Below, one piece after another: positions 16,588 through 24,077 of a stretch of DNA of 44,522 bases. Below the pieces are notes generated by a model that was given only the letters and a program-made list of their open reading frames with translations, was not told where the DNA came from and did no database searches. The number at the start of each line of letters is the position of its first letter. The first letter of the stretch is position 1. The stretch covers positions 1 to 44,522 of the forward strand of contig JAJRZA010000008.1 in assembly GCA_024275485.1 (NCBI GenBank), in the 5' to 3' direction. The position numbers and the translations under genes were made by a program. Origin of the DNA: Candidatus Krumholzibacteriota bacterium (lineage in GTDB: Bacteria > Krumholzibacteriota > Krumholzibacteriia > LZORAL124-64-63).

Positions 16588-16614
16588 TTATCGGCCGGAT
16601 GGAGGAAAACTTGA
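16588..16614 (-). promoter_or_regulatory. Sigma28 (FliA) promoter of flagellin
   Basis: Minus strand: TCAAGTTT (16614-16607), 11-nt spacer, GCCGATAA (16595-16588). The consensus is TAAAGTTT-N11-GCCGATAA, so the -10 is exact and the -35 differs at one base. Confidence 0.9.
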
Positions 16615-16672
16615 GTGGTTTTTAAAAATAAATTGGTTTTCCAGCGGAAGGATTTACCTGCGGCGGTGAAGA

Positions 16673-16748
16673 TGGTAGGCCACCCAGGACTTGAACCTGG
16701 CACCACCTCCTTAAAAGGGAGATGCTCTACCTGATGAGCTAGTGGCCC
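16673..16748 (-). tRNA. tRNA-Lys (TTT)
   Basis: A complete cloverleaf on the minus strand: acceptor GGGCCAC with GTGGCCT (one G-U), D-arm GCTC/GAGC, anticodon arm TCTCC-CTTTTAA-GGGAG with anticodon TTT, T-arm CCAGG-TTCAAGT-CCTGG, discriminator A and an encoded CCA at 16675-16673. Confidence 0.97.
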
Positions 16749-16785
16749 ACTGAATTCCGCAGTCACGATACCCGTGACGGACAGC

Positions 16786-16814
16786 AATATATATGCACGC
16801 AGGGTGGGTGTCAA
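16786..16814 (-). promoter_or_regulatory. Strong sigma70 promoter of tRNA-Lys
   Basis: TTGACA (16814-16809), exactly 17-nt spacer, TATATT (16791-16786), about 38 nt upstream of the mature tRNA 5' end. Confidence 0.9.
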
Positions 16815-16853
16815 AAAATATGGTCACATCCTTGCAACGATTATTTGCCCCCC

Positions 16854-17017
16854 AGCAGGCTGTTGAAAAACTCCTCCCGGCGTCAGGCACATCTAGTCAA
16901 TCCGAGCTCGGCGTTGCGATTCCTTGCCGTAGCTACGGCTATGACTGCGAAACCGCGCCTTGATCTCGGACCGGCGAGATGCACCTGCCACCAGAATGAG
17001 TTTTTCAACAGCCTGCT
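16854..17017. mobile_element. 164-bp foldback MITE with perfect 20-bp terminal inverted repeats
   Basis: AGCAGGCTGTTGAAAAACTC at 16854-16873 is perfectly inverted at 16998-17017. The interior is an imperfect palindrome, centred on GCCGTAGCTACGGC, so the whole unit can fold into one long hairpin. There is no room for a transposase: it is non-autonomous. Its right end contributes two bases (AG) to the purA TAG stop (17018-17016), so it inserted at the very end of purA or now defines that end. It may also act as the purA terminator. I recall similar AGGCTGTTGAAAAA ends from repeats in other bacterial genomes, but cannot check. Confidence 0.85.
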
Positions 17018-18311
17018 ATGTGGTCACTCCCGTATCGGTCCAAATCATTTGTTCCCGATCCTTTCCAACACTGATCCCAACAATCAGGGTTCCGAGTTCC
17101 GCTTCGAGGAATTCCAGGTATTTCCGGGCAGCAGCTGGCAGATCAGTCAGCCGACGGCACTCGGAAGTCGGCTTTTCCCACCCTTTGAATTCCTGGTAGA
17201 CCGGACGGCAACGCGACAGGATATTGCCATCGACCGGGAAACAGGGCAACCGCTCTGCTTCCACCTCATACGCGGTGGCCACCTGGATGGCAGCCAAATC
17301 ATCCAGAACATCCAATTTGGTGATGATAGCACCGGTCAGGCCGTTAATATCGGCTGCGTAGCGGGCAGCCACCATATCGAACCAGCCGCAGCGACGGGCC
17401 CTGCCGGTGGTGGCGCCGTACTCGCCTCCGGCTTCCCGCAGGCTGATGCCCTGTTCACCCAGCAATTCCGTCGGGAAGGGTCCGTTGCCCACGCGAGTCA
17501 GGTAGGCTTTGAAGATGCCATTGATTTCCCCGAAGCAGCGCGGCGGCAACCCTGAACCGGTCATCGCTCCACCGATGGTGCTGTTGCTGCTGGTGACAAA
17601 CGGATAGGTGCCATGATCAATATCCAGCAAAGTACCCTGGGCTCCTTCCAACAGCACCGATTCGGTGCCCTGGCGAACTCCTTTGAGCACCTCGTAGGGA
17701 TTGACCACCATGGGAGCTATGAATTTGGCCAAAACCACCAGTTCTTCAGCCAGAACCCTACTGGCCAAGGGTTCCGCATCATAATTGGTACTGAGGGTCT
17801 CGTTGGCCGACAAGATCATTTCAATGACCTTGCGCTCCAGATTTTCCGCTGGCAATTGCAGGTCCCCCATGCGCATGCCCGTGCGCTGGATTTTATCCAG
17901 ATAGGCGGGACCAATTCCGCGACCGGTGGTGCCGATGCTCTTGCGCTTGAGCTGCTCTTCCTTCAGCTCATCCAGTCTTTTGTGGTAAGGCATGAGCAAG
18001 GCGGCGGTGGATGCGATGAATATCCGATCCCGAACATCAATGCCCTTTTGCTCAAGGGCCAGGATTTCATCCCGTAAACTCCAGGGATCGATAACCATGC
18101 CTCCACCCAACAGGCACTTCACACCGTCGTGCAGGGCCCCGGAGGGGATCAGGTGCAGGACATGCTTGTCCGCCCCGATGTGGATGGTATGGCCGGCGTT
18201 GGCACCACCCTGGTAGCGCAAAACCCAGTCCAGGTCACGGCACAGGGTGTCAACGATCTTACCTTTGCCTTCATCTCCCCACTGACCACCAATGACCACT
18301 CGGTTTTCCAC
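17016..18311 (-). CDS. purA: Adenylosuccinate synthetase
   Basis: A 431-residue cytoplasmic enzyme that makes adenylosuccinate from IMP, aspartate and GTP in AMP synthesis. Motifs: VVIGGQWGDEGKGK (P-loop and catalytic Asp), GGANAGHT with the catalytic His, GTTGRGIGPAY, EGAQGTLLDIDHGTYPFVTSS, GEYGATTGRARRCGW, and TKLDVLD for GTP guanine recognition. Length is normal. GTG start with GGAG 6 nt upstream. The C-terminus (ISVGKDREQMIWTDTGVTT) ends exactly where the MITE begins: the stop codon uses two MITE bases, so the last residues might differ from the ancestral end. The catalytic core is untouched. A hairpin lies just upstream of the SD. Confidence 0.97.
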   Translation of the reverse strand: MENRVVIGGQWGDEGKGKIVDTLCRDLDWVLRYQGGANAGHTIHIGADKHVLHLIPSGALHDGVKCLLGGGMVIDPWSLRDEILALEQKGIDVRDRIFIASTAALLMPYHKRLDELKEEQLKRKSIGTTGRGIGPAYLDKIQRTGMRMGDLQLPAENLERKVIEMILSANETLSTNYDAEPLASRVLAEELVVLAKFIAPMVVNPYEVLKGVRQGTESVLLEGAQGTLLDIDHGTYPFVTSSNSTIGGAMTGSGLPPRCFGEINGIFKAYLTRVGNGPFPTELLGEQGISLREAGGEYGATTGRARRCGWFDMVAARYAADINGLTGAIITKLDVLDDLAAIQVATAYEVEAERLPCFPVDGNILSRCRPVYQEFKGWEKPTSECRRLTDLPAAARKYLEFLEAELGTLIVGISVGKDREQMIWTDTGVTT

Positions 18312-18328
18312 AGTTCACTCCGTTGTTT

Positions 18329-18354
18329 GCCAATCCGCACGGCAGCGAATTGGC
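18329..18354 (-). other. 10-bp hairpin in the purA leader
   Basis: Minus strand: GCCAATTCGC (18354-18345), loop TGCCGT, GCGGATTGGC (18338-18329), with one G-U pair. It ends about 10 nt upstream of the purA SD. It could affect mRNA stability or translation; it does not match a purine riboswitch. Confidence 0.5.
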
Positions 18355-18367
18355 GATTATCCCGACC

Positions 18368-18391
18368 AAAAAAAAGACCCGCTGGCCGGGT
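18368..18391 (-). terminator. Intrinsic terminator downstream of the CxxCH protein gene
   Basis: Minus strand: ACCCG (18391-18387), loop GCCAG, CGGGT (18381-18377), then C and T8 (18375-18368). The stem is short, so read-through into purA, which has little promoter space of its own, is plausible. Confidence 0.65.
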
Positions 18392-18421
18392 TGGATATCA
18401 GACGGAAGTATCGCTCCCTGC

Positions 18422-18856
18422 TCAATTCCCGTCAAACATTGCTTTCAGGGCATCCCAGGTTCTTTCGTCCACAAGATCGTCGGATCCACAGTCATCGGCA
18501 ACCCCGGGGTTCCCCGACTGTTCATCCACATTGCCGTCCGGCTGACCGTCACCGTCGCTATCACCCACTTCAACCCCGTTGAGGCAGTTGTCACCATCGG
18601 AATTGAGTTGGGCCAGATTGGAGTCCCACACCCTGCCGTTTTCAAGAAAATCCTCTCCAAAAGGATTCAGGGCCGAATCTCCGGCAGACGGAGAGGCGCT
18701 GGTATGACAGGCCAGACAGAGGTTCGGCAATGAAACCGGCAATTGTGCCATGTCCAGATCGGTGGCCAGACAGACTGCACTCCACACCATTACCGTCATC
18801 AAAACGGTCCATACGGCAAAATACCGCTTGGCTATGGTGAAGAATTCAGATTTCAT
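18422..18856 (-). CDS. Exported CxxCH and calcium-repeat protein (temptin-like / single-heme c-type candidate)
   Basis: A 144-residue protein with a signal peptide (MKSEFFTIAKRYFAVWTVLMTV...VCLA). A CLACHT motif near residue 47 fits the CxxCH heme c site, followed by a LNPFGEDFLENGRVWDS region and then DSDGDGQPDGN, a thrombospondin-3/EF-like calcium loop preceded by NSDGDNCLNGVEVGD. The same order (CxxCH, NPFG, W, LNSDGD, NG-E-GD-DGDG) occurs in small temptin-like secreted proteins of FCB-type bacteria, in which CxxCH may be heme c or a disulfide. It has its own strong sigma70 promoter and is followed by a terminator. The ATG at 18856 is 3 nt after GGGAG. Function is unknown; a periplasmic heme protein is possible but no distal ligand can be assigned. 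Confidence 0.7.
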   Translation of the reverse strand: MKSEFFTIAKRYFAVWTVLMTVMVWSAVCLATDLDMAQLPVSLPNLCLACHTSASPSAGDSALNPFGEDFLENGRVWDSNLAQLNSDGDNCLNGVEVGDSDGDGQPDGNVDEQSGNPGVADDCGSDDLVDERTWDALKAMFDGN

Positions 18857-18936
18857 GCGCTCCCGGGGTCAAATCCCCGCCACTCCCAGTCTCTGAAAAA
18901 TGCTGACCAACAATTTGAGGCTCGCGTTTGAAAGCA

Positions 18937-18966
18937 ATTATACTCTCCCGGACAGGGAGTCGTCAA
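18937..18966 (-). promoter_or_regulatory. Strong sigma70 promoter with palindromic spacer
   Basis: TTGACG (18966-18961), 18-nt spacer, TATAAT (18942-18937; consensus). The spacer contains CTCCC-TGTCC-GGGAG, an inverted repeat in the position of an operator. The -35 begins right next to the engB stop codon. It drives the CxxCH protein gene. Confidence 0.85.
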
Positions 18967-18967
18967 A

Positions 18968-19573
18968 TCACTCCGGATACTCATTCGGCACTTCGTAGGC
19001 TTCAATGAGAGCATTCACCCAGGCCAACATCTCCACCCGCCCCCGGCGCTTGGCCGCGGTGGTGGGAAAAAAGGGGATTTCGGCACTTACTCCCAGGGTC
19101 TCAATGATTTCCTGAAAGTGCCTTGGCAGGGCATTTGTTCCAACTTTGTCGATTTTGGTGGCAGCAATGGCAAAAGGATGCCCCGAGTCCTGTATCAGGC
19201 GAGAAAACTCCACATCCTCCTTGGTCGGCTTATGCCTTGAATCAAGAAGGTGGAAAACGGCCAGTGGCCTTTCATCATCAGTCAGGAATTTCTTGAACAG
19301 TTCCTTCCAGCGGGCTCGCAAAACCTTGCTCACCTTGGCAAAGCCATAACCAGGCAAGTCCACCAAATAGTAGCGTTCTTCCACCAGGAAATAGTTAAGA
19401 AGCCTGGTTTTCCCGGGCTTGCCACTGGTCTTGGCAATTTTAGTGCGGTCTAGAAAATGATTGATGAGCGAGGATTTGCCACAATTGCTACGACCGATGA
19501 AGGCAAACTCGGGCAACACCAATTCGGGACGACTTTTCAAATCCGGACTGCTGGTGATAAACCGGACATCCAT
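18968..19573 (-). CDS. engB: Ribosome-biogenesis GTPase EngB/YsxC
   Basis: A 201-residue TrmE-Era-EngA-EngB-Septin family GTPase needed for 50S subunit assembly. G1 is FIGRSNCGKSSLIN (residues about 26-37), G2 GKTRLLNYF, G3 DLPGYGFA, G4 ATKIDKV and G5 TTAAKRR. The usual P-loop is GRSNVGKSS; here the variable position is Cys31, which is a mild but uncommon change that leaves the lysine and serine intact. It follows lon by only 3 nt (TGA-CCC-ATG), so it is the last gene of the tRNA-Leu/tig/clp/lon unit, an arrangement known from other bacteria where engB follows lon. Confidence 0.95.
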   Translation of the reverse strand: MDVRFITSSPDLKSRPELVLPEFAFIGRSNCGKSSLINHFLDRTKIAKTSGKPGKTRLLNYFLVEERYYLVDLPGYGFAKVSKVLRARWKELFKKFLTDDERPLAVFHLLDSRHKPTKEDVEFSRLIQDSGHPFAIAATKIDKVGTNALPRHFQEIIETLGVSAEIPFFPTTAAKRRGRVEMLAWVNALIEAYEVPNEYPE

Positions 19574-19576
19574 GGG

Positions 19577-21982
19577 TCACGACTTCCTTTTCCTTGATTT
19601 TTTGATTCCCGTGGATTTTTTCCGGGTGCTTTTTTTAGGCGCAACCAGGGCCAGTTCCAGAACCTGGCCCATATCTTTCACCAAATGAACAGTCAATTGA
19701 TCCCTGATTTCTGGAGCCAACTCCAGGAAGTCGCGTTCGTTGTCACGGGGAATGATGAGATGGGTACTGCCTGCACGAATGGCCGCCACCGCCTTTTCTG
19801 GCAATCCTCCGATGGGCAGGACCTTTCCCCTGAGGGTGACTTCCCCCGTCATGGCCACATCGGTTCGAACAGGGATTTTCCGCAACAGGGAAACCATGGC
19901 GGTGGCCATGGCGATTCCGGCACTGGGTCCATCCTTGGGAATGGCCCCATCGGGGATATGAATATGAATCTGGTTCTCCTTGAACCACTCTCCTGACATT
20001 TCCCGGCACAACCCCCGCGAAAAACTGAGAGCCGTCTCGGCAGATTCCTTCATGACCTCTTTCAGGTTTCCGGTAATGGTCACTTTGCCGCTCCCGGGAA
20101 CCGAAGCCACTTCAACTTCCAGGATTACCCCGCCGACCATGGTCCAGGCAAGCCCCACCACCACTCCAATTTCGGGCTTGCGATCCACGACCCGACGACG
20201 GTATTTGGCGGAACCCAAATATTTGTCGACACTTTTCCCAGTGACCGCAGTAGGGAAACGGCCGGTTTCGGACTTACTCTTGGCCACCTTGCGGCAAATG
20301 CCGGCAATTTCCCGTTCCAGGTTGCGAACACCCGATTCACGGGTGTAATGGTCAATGATCTCCTGGATAGCCGATTTTTTAAAGCCACCCTTCCACTTGT
20401 CCACACCATTGCGTTTCATCTGCCGAGGAGCCAGAAAGCGTTGAGCGATGATCAGCTTCTCGTGCTCCAGATAACCGGGTATGCGGATAATCTCCATGCG
20501 ATCTTCCAAAGCCGGCGGAATGGTGTGCAGACTGTTGGCCGTGGTGATGAACATGACATTGCCGAGGTCGAATTCCACTTCGAGATAATGATCACTGAAA
20601 CAGGAATTCTGCTCTGGATCGAGAACTTCCAGCAGTGCCGACGCGGGATCTCCCCGGAAATCGTTACCCATCTTGTCGATCTCATCCAACAGGAAAACCG
20701 GGTTGCGCGTTCCTGCCTTGCGCAACGACTCGATTATCCGGCCCGGCTTGCTGCCGATGTAGGTCCGACGATGACCTCGAATCTCCGCTTCATCACGCAC
20801 ACCACCGAGACTGATGCGAACAAACTCACGGTTCATGCTCTCGGCAATGCTGCGGCCCAAACTGGTTTTGCCAACTCCAGGAGGACCAACCAGACACAGA
20901 ATGGTGCCTTGCATGGTCTTGGTCATCTTGTAAACGGCCAGAAACTCAAGGATGCGTTCTTTCACCTTTTCCAAGCCGTAATGGTCCGAGTCCAGCCGTT
21001 TTCTTACCAGCCTGGTGTCCAAACGATCTTTGCTTTTTTTCTTCCATGGCAAAGCCAATAGGGTATCGAGGTAGTTGCGGACCACCGAAGCTTCCGGACT
21101 CATGGGCGGCATACGGTCCAAACGACCGATCTCCCGGCGAGCAATTTCACGGGCTTCGTCGCTCAGGGCGCTCTTTTCGACCTTGGCCGAATATTCCTCG
21201 ATCTCCGAATCTTCATCGGTGGTGTAACCCAACTCCTTGCGGATGGCCCGCAACTGTTCGTTGAGATAAAAGTCGCGTTGGTTTTTGTGAACCTGGCTTT
21301 GCACTTCCTGATCGATACGTTGTTCAACCTTGAGGATTTCCAACTCGTTGGCCAGAACCTGGTTGATGTTGCGCAGGCGGTGCAAAAGACTGGCCTCTCC
21401 CAGCAGTTCCTGCTTCAGGGGCACCTTGCCTAAAATATAGGCGCTGATGGAGTCGGCCATACGGCCGATCTCATCCATGTTCAGGACCGAAAGCAAAACC
21501 TCATCGGGAAGTCGCTTGTTGAGGCGAACATATTCCTTGAAACGCTCTTTGATGGAACGGCTAAGAGCTTCGGTCTCCGTACTGGAAGTCAGATCTTCCA
21601 CGACGGGCTCAACCAAGGCCTCATGGTAAGTTTCCCCGGCAGTTACTTGGTAGGCTGTGATACGAGCAATGCCCTCGACCAGTATCTTCAGGGTATCATC
21701 CGGAGTACGGATGATTTGCAGGACCTTGACAACGGTTCCGTCGGTGTAGAGCTCATCGGGATAGGGTTCTTCGGTTTCAGCCTCCATCTGGGCCACCACA
21801 CAGAGGTATTTGTCGCGTTCCATGGCCGCTTCTACGGCAGCCACAGAGCGGGGTCGGCCCACCAACAAGGGAGTGACCATATAAGGAAACACAACCACAT
21901 CGCGCAGGGGCAATACAGGCAGGCTTCCAGGAAGCAGAAGATCTTCCCCATCCCGTTCAACAATAAAATCGGAGGTGTTCAT
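19577..21982 (-). CDS. lon: ATP-dependent protease La (Lon)
   Basis: An 801-residue cytoplasmic protease degrading misfolded and regulatory proteins. Domains: LON substrate-binding N-domain (residues about 20-215, LPVLPLRDVVVFPYMVTPLLVGR), AAA+ module with Walker A GPPGVGKTSLG, Walker B FLLDEIDKMG and sensor residues, then the protease domain with catalytic Ser687 in PKDGPSAG and Lys730 in GGLPEKAVAA. The ATG at 21982 has AAGGAG 4-5 nt upstream and matches the usual N-terminus; upstream in-frame residues are not conserved. The last about 20 residues, APKKSTRKKSTGIKKSRKRK, form an unusual basic tail. It lies between clpX and engB. Confidence 0.97.
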   Translation of the reverse strand: MNTSDFIVERDGEDLLLPGSLPVLPLRDVVVFPYMVTPLLVGRPRSVAAVEAAMERDKYLCVVAQMEAETEEPYPDELYTDGTVVKVLQIIRTPDDTLKILVEGIARITAYQVTAGETYHEALVEPVVEDLTSSTETEALSRSIKERFKEYVRLNKRLPDEVLLSVLNMDEIGRMADSISAYILGKVPLKQELLGEASLLHRLRNINQVLANELEILKVEQRIDQEVQSQVHKNQRDFYLNEQLRAIRKELGYTTDEDSEIEEYSAKVEKSALSDEAREIARREIGRLDRMPPMSPEASVVRNYLDTLLALPWKKKSKDRLDTRLVRKRLDSDHYGLEKVKERILEFLAVYKMTKTMQGTILCLVGPPGVGKTSLGRSIAESMNREFVRISLGGVRDEAEIRGHRRTYIGSKPGRIIESLRKAGTRNPVFLLDEIDKMGNDFRGDPASALLEVLDPEQNSCFSDHYLEVEFDLGNVMFITTANSLHTIPPALEDRMEIIRIPGYLEHEKLIIAQRFLAPRQMKRNGVDKWKGGFKKSAIQEIIDHYTRESGVRNLEREIAGICRKVAKSKSETGRFPTAVTGKSVDKYLGSAKYRRRVVDRKPEIGVVVGLAWTMVGGVILEVEVASVPGSGKVTITGNLKEVMKESAETALSFSRGLCREMSGEWFKENQIHIHIPDGAIPKDGPSAGIAMATAMVSLLRKIPVRTDVAMTGEVTLRGKVLPIGGLPEKAVAAIRAGSTHLIIPRDNERDFLELAPEIRDQLTVHLVKDMGQVLELALVAPKKSTRKKSTGIKKSRKRKS

Positions 21983-22083
21983 GCCACTCCTTGATAAGGA
22001 CTTCATTTCAAAAATCTGGCGGACGTCCCGAAGGAGGTCCGCCACTGTCCGAACCGGTTGGTCCGGGCTCCTCAATACAGAAA

Positions 22084-23346
22084 TCAGGCTTCCTTGATTT
22101 CGTCCGATGGATCGCCATTGATGATTTGCGGCTGCAGACCCATTTCAACGGTTTCGCGGGTGACCACAACTTCCCTGGCATCATCAAGGGAAGGAATCTC
22201 GAACATGGTTTCACACATGATTCCTTCCAAAATGGAACGCAGACCCCTGGCGCCGGTTTTTCGCACCACAGCCAAATCGGCGATCGCTTCCAGGGCACCG
22301 GCTTCAAAGGTAAGCTTGACGCCCTCCATTTCCATCAGCTTCTGGTACTGCCTGGTCAGGGCATTACGAGGCTCTTTCAGGATTCGAACCATGGCATCCC
22401 GGTCAAGTTCGTGCATGTGGGTCACCACGGGCAATCGGCCGATCAATTCAGGGATGAGTCCAAACTTCATCAGGTCCTGGCTTTCCACCAGTCCCAGAAA
22501 TTCTTCGCGCTCTTCTCTGATGTTGAATTCCTCGGTGCGTCCAAAACCCAAAACATTGCGCCCAACCCGGCGCTCGACAATTTTTTCCAGCCCCTGAAAA
22601 GCGCCACCGCAAATGAACAGGATGTTCTTGGTGTTCACTTCAAGGTATTTCTGCTGGGGATGCTTACGTCCGCCTTGGGGCGGTACGTTGGCCACGGTGC
22701 CCTCGAGGATCTTCAGCAGAGCCTGCTGGACGCCTTCACCGGAGACATCCCGAGTGATTGAAGGGTTGCCGCTCTTGCGGCCGATTTTATCGATCTCATC
22801 CACATAAACAATTCCTTGTTCGGCAGCCGAGATGTTGTAGTCGGCAGCCTGCAGCAAACGGACCAGGATATTTTCCACGTCCTCGCCCACATAACCCGCT
22901 TCGGTCAGGGCAGTGGCGTCGGCAATGGCAAAAGGCACTTTCAGAAAACGGGCCAGGGTTTGGGCCATCAGGGTTTTTCCGGTACCGGTGTTGCCCAGCA
23001 GAAGGATGTTACTCTTGTCGATTTCCACCCCATCGCTGGTTTTCTTCTGGTGGATTCGCTTGTAGTGGTTGTAAACGGCAACCGCCAGGCTAACCTTGGC
23101 CCCACCCTGGCTGATGACGTACTGATCCAGGAAATCAGAGATTTCCTGGGGCTTGGGGAAGGAGGGCGGAGCCAAACTGGCCTCGTCCAGGAGTTCACCT
23201 TCGAGGATATCGTTGCACAGTTTGATGCACTCGCTGCAGATATATACACTGGAGGGGCCAGCGACAAGCTTCGCCACCTCGTCCTGCCCACGGGCGCAGA
23301 AAGAGCACTTGATCATCTGCGGGCTGCCGTTTTGACGACGCTTCAT
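22084..23346 (-). CDS. clpX: ATP-dependent Clp protease ATP-binding subunit ClpX
   Basis: A 420-residue AAA+ unfoldase that feeds substrates to ClpP. The N-terminal zinc-binding domain has Cys14, Cys17, Cys37 and Cys40 (KCSFC and ICSEC). The AAA+ module has Walker [15 protein letters not shown], Walker [13 protein letters not shown], the pore loop GYVGEDVEN, and sensor 2 [11 protein letters not shown] near the end. The ATG at 23346 has GGAGG 4 nt upstream and gives the standard N-terminus; the longer frame from 23406 is not conserved. An IGF-like ClpP-docking loop is not visible in the usual form: the segment around NVLGFGR may serve (the canonical sequence is LGF/IGF). Lies between clpP and lon. 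Confidence 0.97.
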   Translation of the reverse strand: MKRRQNGSPQMIKCSFCARGQDEVAKLVAGPSSVYICSECIKLCNDILEGELLDEASLAPPSFPKPQEISDFLDQYVISQGGAKVSLAVAVYNHYKRIHQKKTSDGVEIDKSNILLLGNTGTGKTLMAQTLARFLKVPFAIADATALTEAGYVGEDVENILVRLLQAADYNISAAEQGIVYVDEIDKIGRKSGNPSITRDVSGEGVQQALLKILEGTVANVPPQGGRKHPQQKYLEVNTKNILFICGGAFQGLEKIVERRVGRNVLGFGRTEEFNIREEREEFLGLVESQDLMKFGLIPELIGRLPVVTHMHELDRDAMVRILKEPRNALTRQYQKLMEMEGVKLTFEAGALEAIADLAVVRKTGARGLRSILEGIMCETMFEIPSLDDAREVVVTRETVEMGLQPQIINGDPSDEIKEA

Positions 23347-23435
23347 GGTTCCTCCATTTGACGGTTCCAGCGGGTGTGTCTCCGCCATGAACCTAAACAC
23401 GCACACCGGAACCAGGTTCCCGATGGCAAGCGATA

Positions 23436-24077
23436 TTAATCCTTCTTCTTCTTGCCCTTGCCCTTATCCTTGCCGCCACCGTCGATGGTTTCCACTTCGG
23501 TGCGGCTTTTGATAACCTTGTCGACCAAGCCGTATTCTTTCGCTTCATCGGCAGACATGAAGAAATCCCGGTCGCTGTCCTTGGCAATCTTATCGCTGGA
23601 TTGACCGGAATGAAGAGCAAGGATAGCGTACAACCTCTCCCGGATTTTCAGGATTTCCTTGGTATAGATCTCCAACATGCTGGCCTGTCCCTGGCTACCA
23701 CCGAGGGGCTGATGGATCATCACCCTGGCGTTGACCAGGGCTGATCGCTTGCCGGCTGCACCGGCGGCCAGAAGCACCGCGCCCATGCTGGCAGCCTGTC
23801 CCATGCAGATGGTGACCACGTCATTGGAAATGTACTGAATCGTGTCATAGACCGCAAGACCCGCGGTCACGCTGCCGCCGGGGCTGTTGATATACAAGTA
23901 GATATCCCTCTCAGGGTCTTCGGCCTGCAGAAACAGGAGTTGGGCAATAACCAGATTGGCGATGTTGTCATCCACCGGAGTGCCCAGAAAGATGATGCGA
24001 TCTTTCAAAAGTCGGGAAAAAATATCAAAAGCCCGTTCTCCGTGACTGGACTGATCGACTACCATTGGAACCAGCAT
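23436..24077 (-). CDS. clpP: ATP-dependent Clp protease proteolytic subunit ClpP
   Basis: A 213-residue serine peptidase forming the ClpP barrel. The catalytic triad is Ser97 (MGQAASMGA), His122 (MIHQPLGG) and an Asp in [10 protein letters not shown] near residue 171. [17 protein letters not shown] is the family signature. The ATG overlaps the tig stop codon (TAATG) and has AGGAG 5 nt upstream, so tig and clpP are translationally coupled. After the normal end (VDKVIKSR) there is an extension [21 protein letters not shown], a glycine/lysine-rich tail absent from the usual family length of about 195-200. The tail position near the axial face is not certain, so an effect on ClpX docking is only a possibility. 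Confidence 0.97.
   Translation of the reverse strand: MLVPMVVDQSSHGERAFDIFSRLLKDRIIFLGTPVDDNIANLVIAQLLFLQAEDPERDIYLYINSPGGSVTAGLAVYDTIQYISNDVVTICMGQAASMGAVLLAAGAAGKRSALVNARVMIHQPLGGSQGQASMLEIYTKEILKIRERLYAILALHSGQSSDKIAKDSDRDFFMSADEAKEYGLVDKVIKSRTEVETIDGGGKDKGKGKKKKD

Noticed and set aside
16584-16814. Minus-strand ORF across tRNA-Lys
   Set aside because: Explained by the tRNA and its promoter; the ORF has no SD.
18329-18354. Purine or PRPP riboswitch upstream of purA
   Set aside because: A single hairpin without any conserved purine-riboswitch core is not enough.
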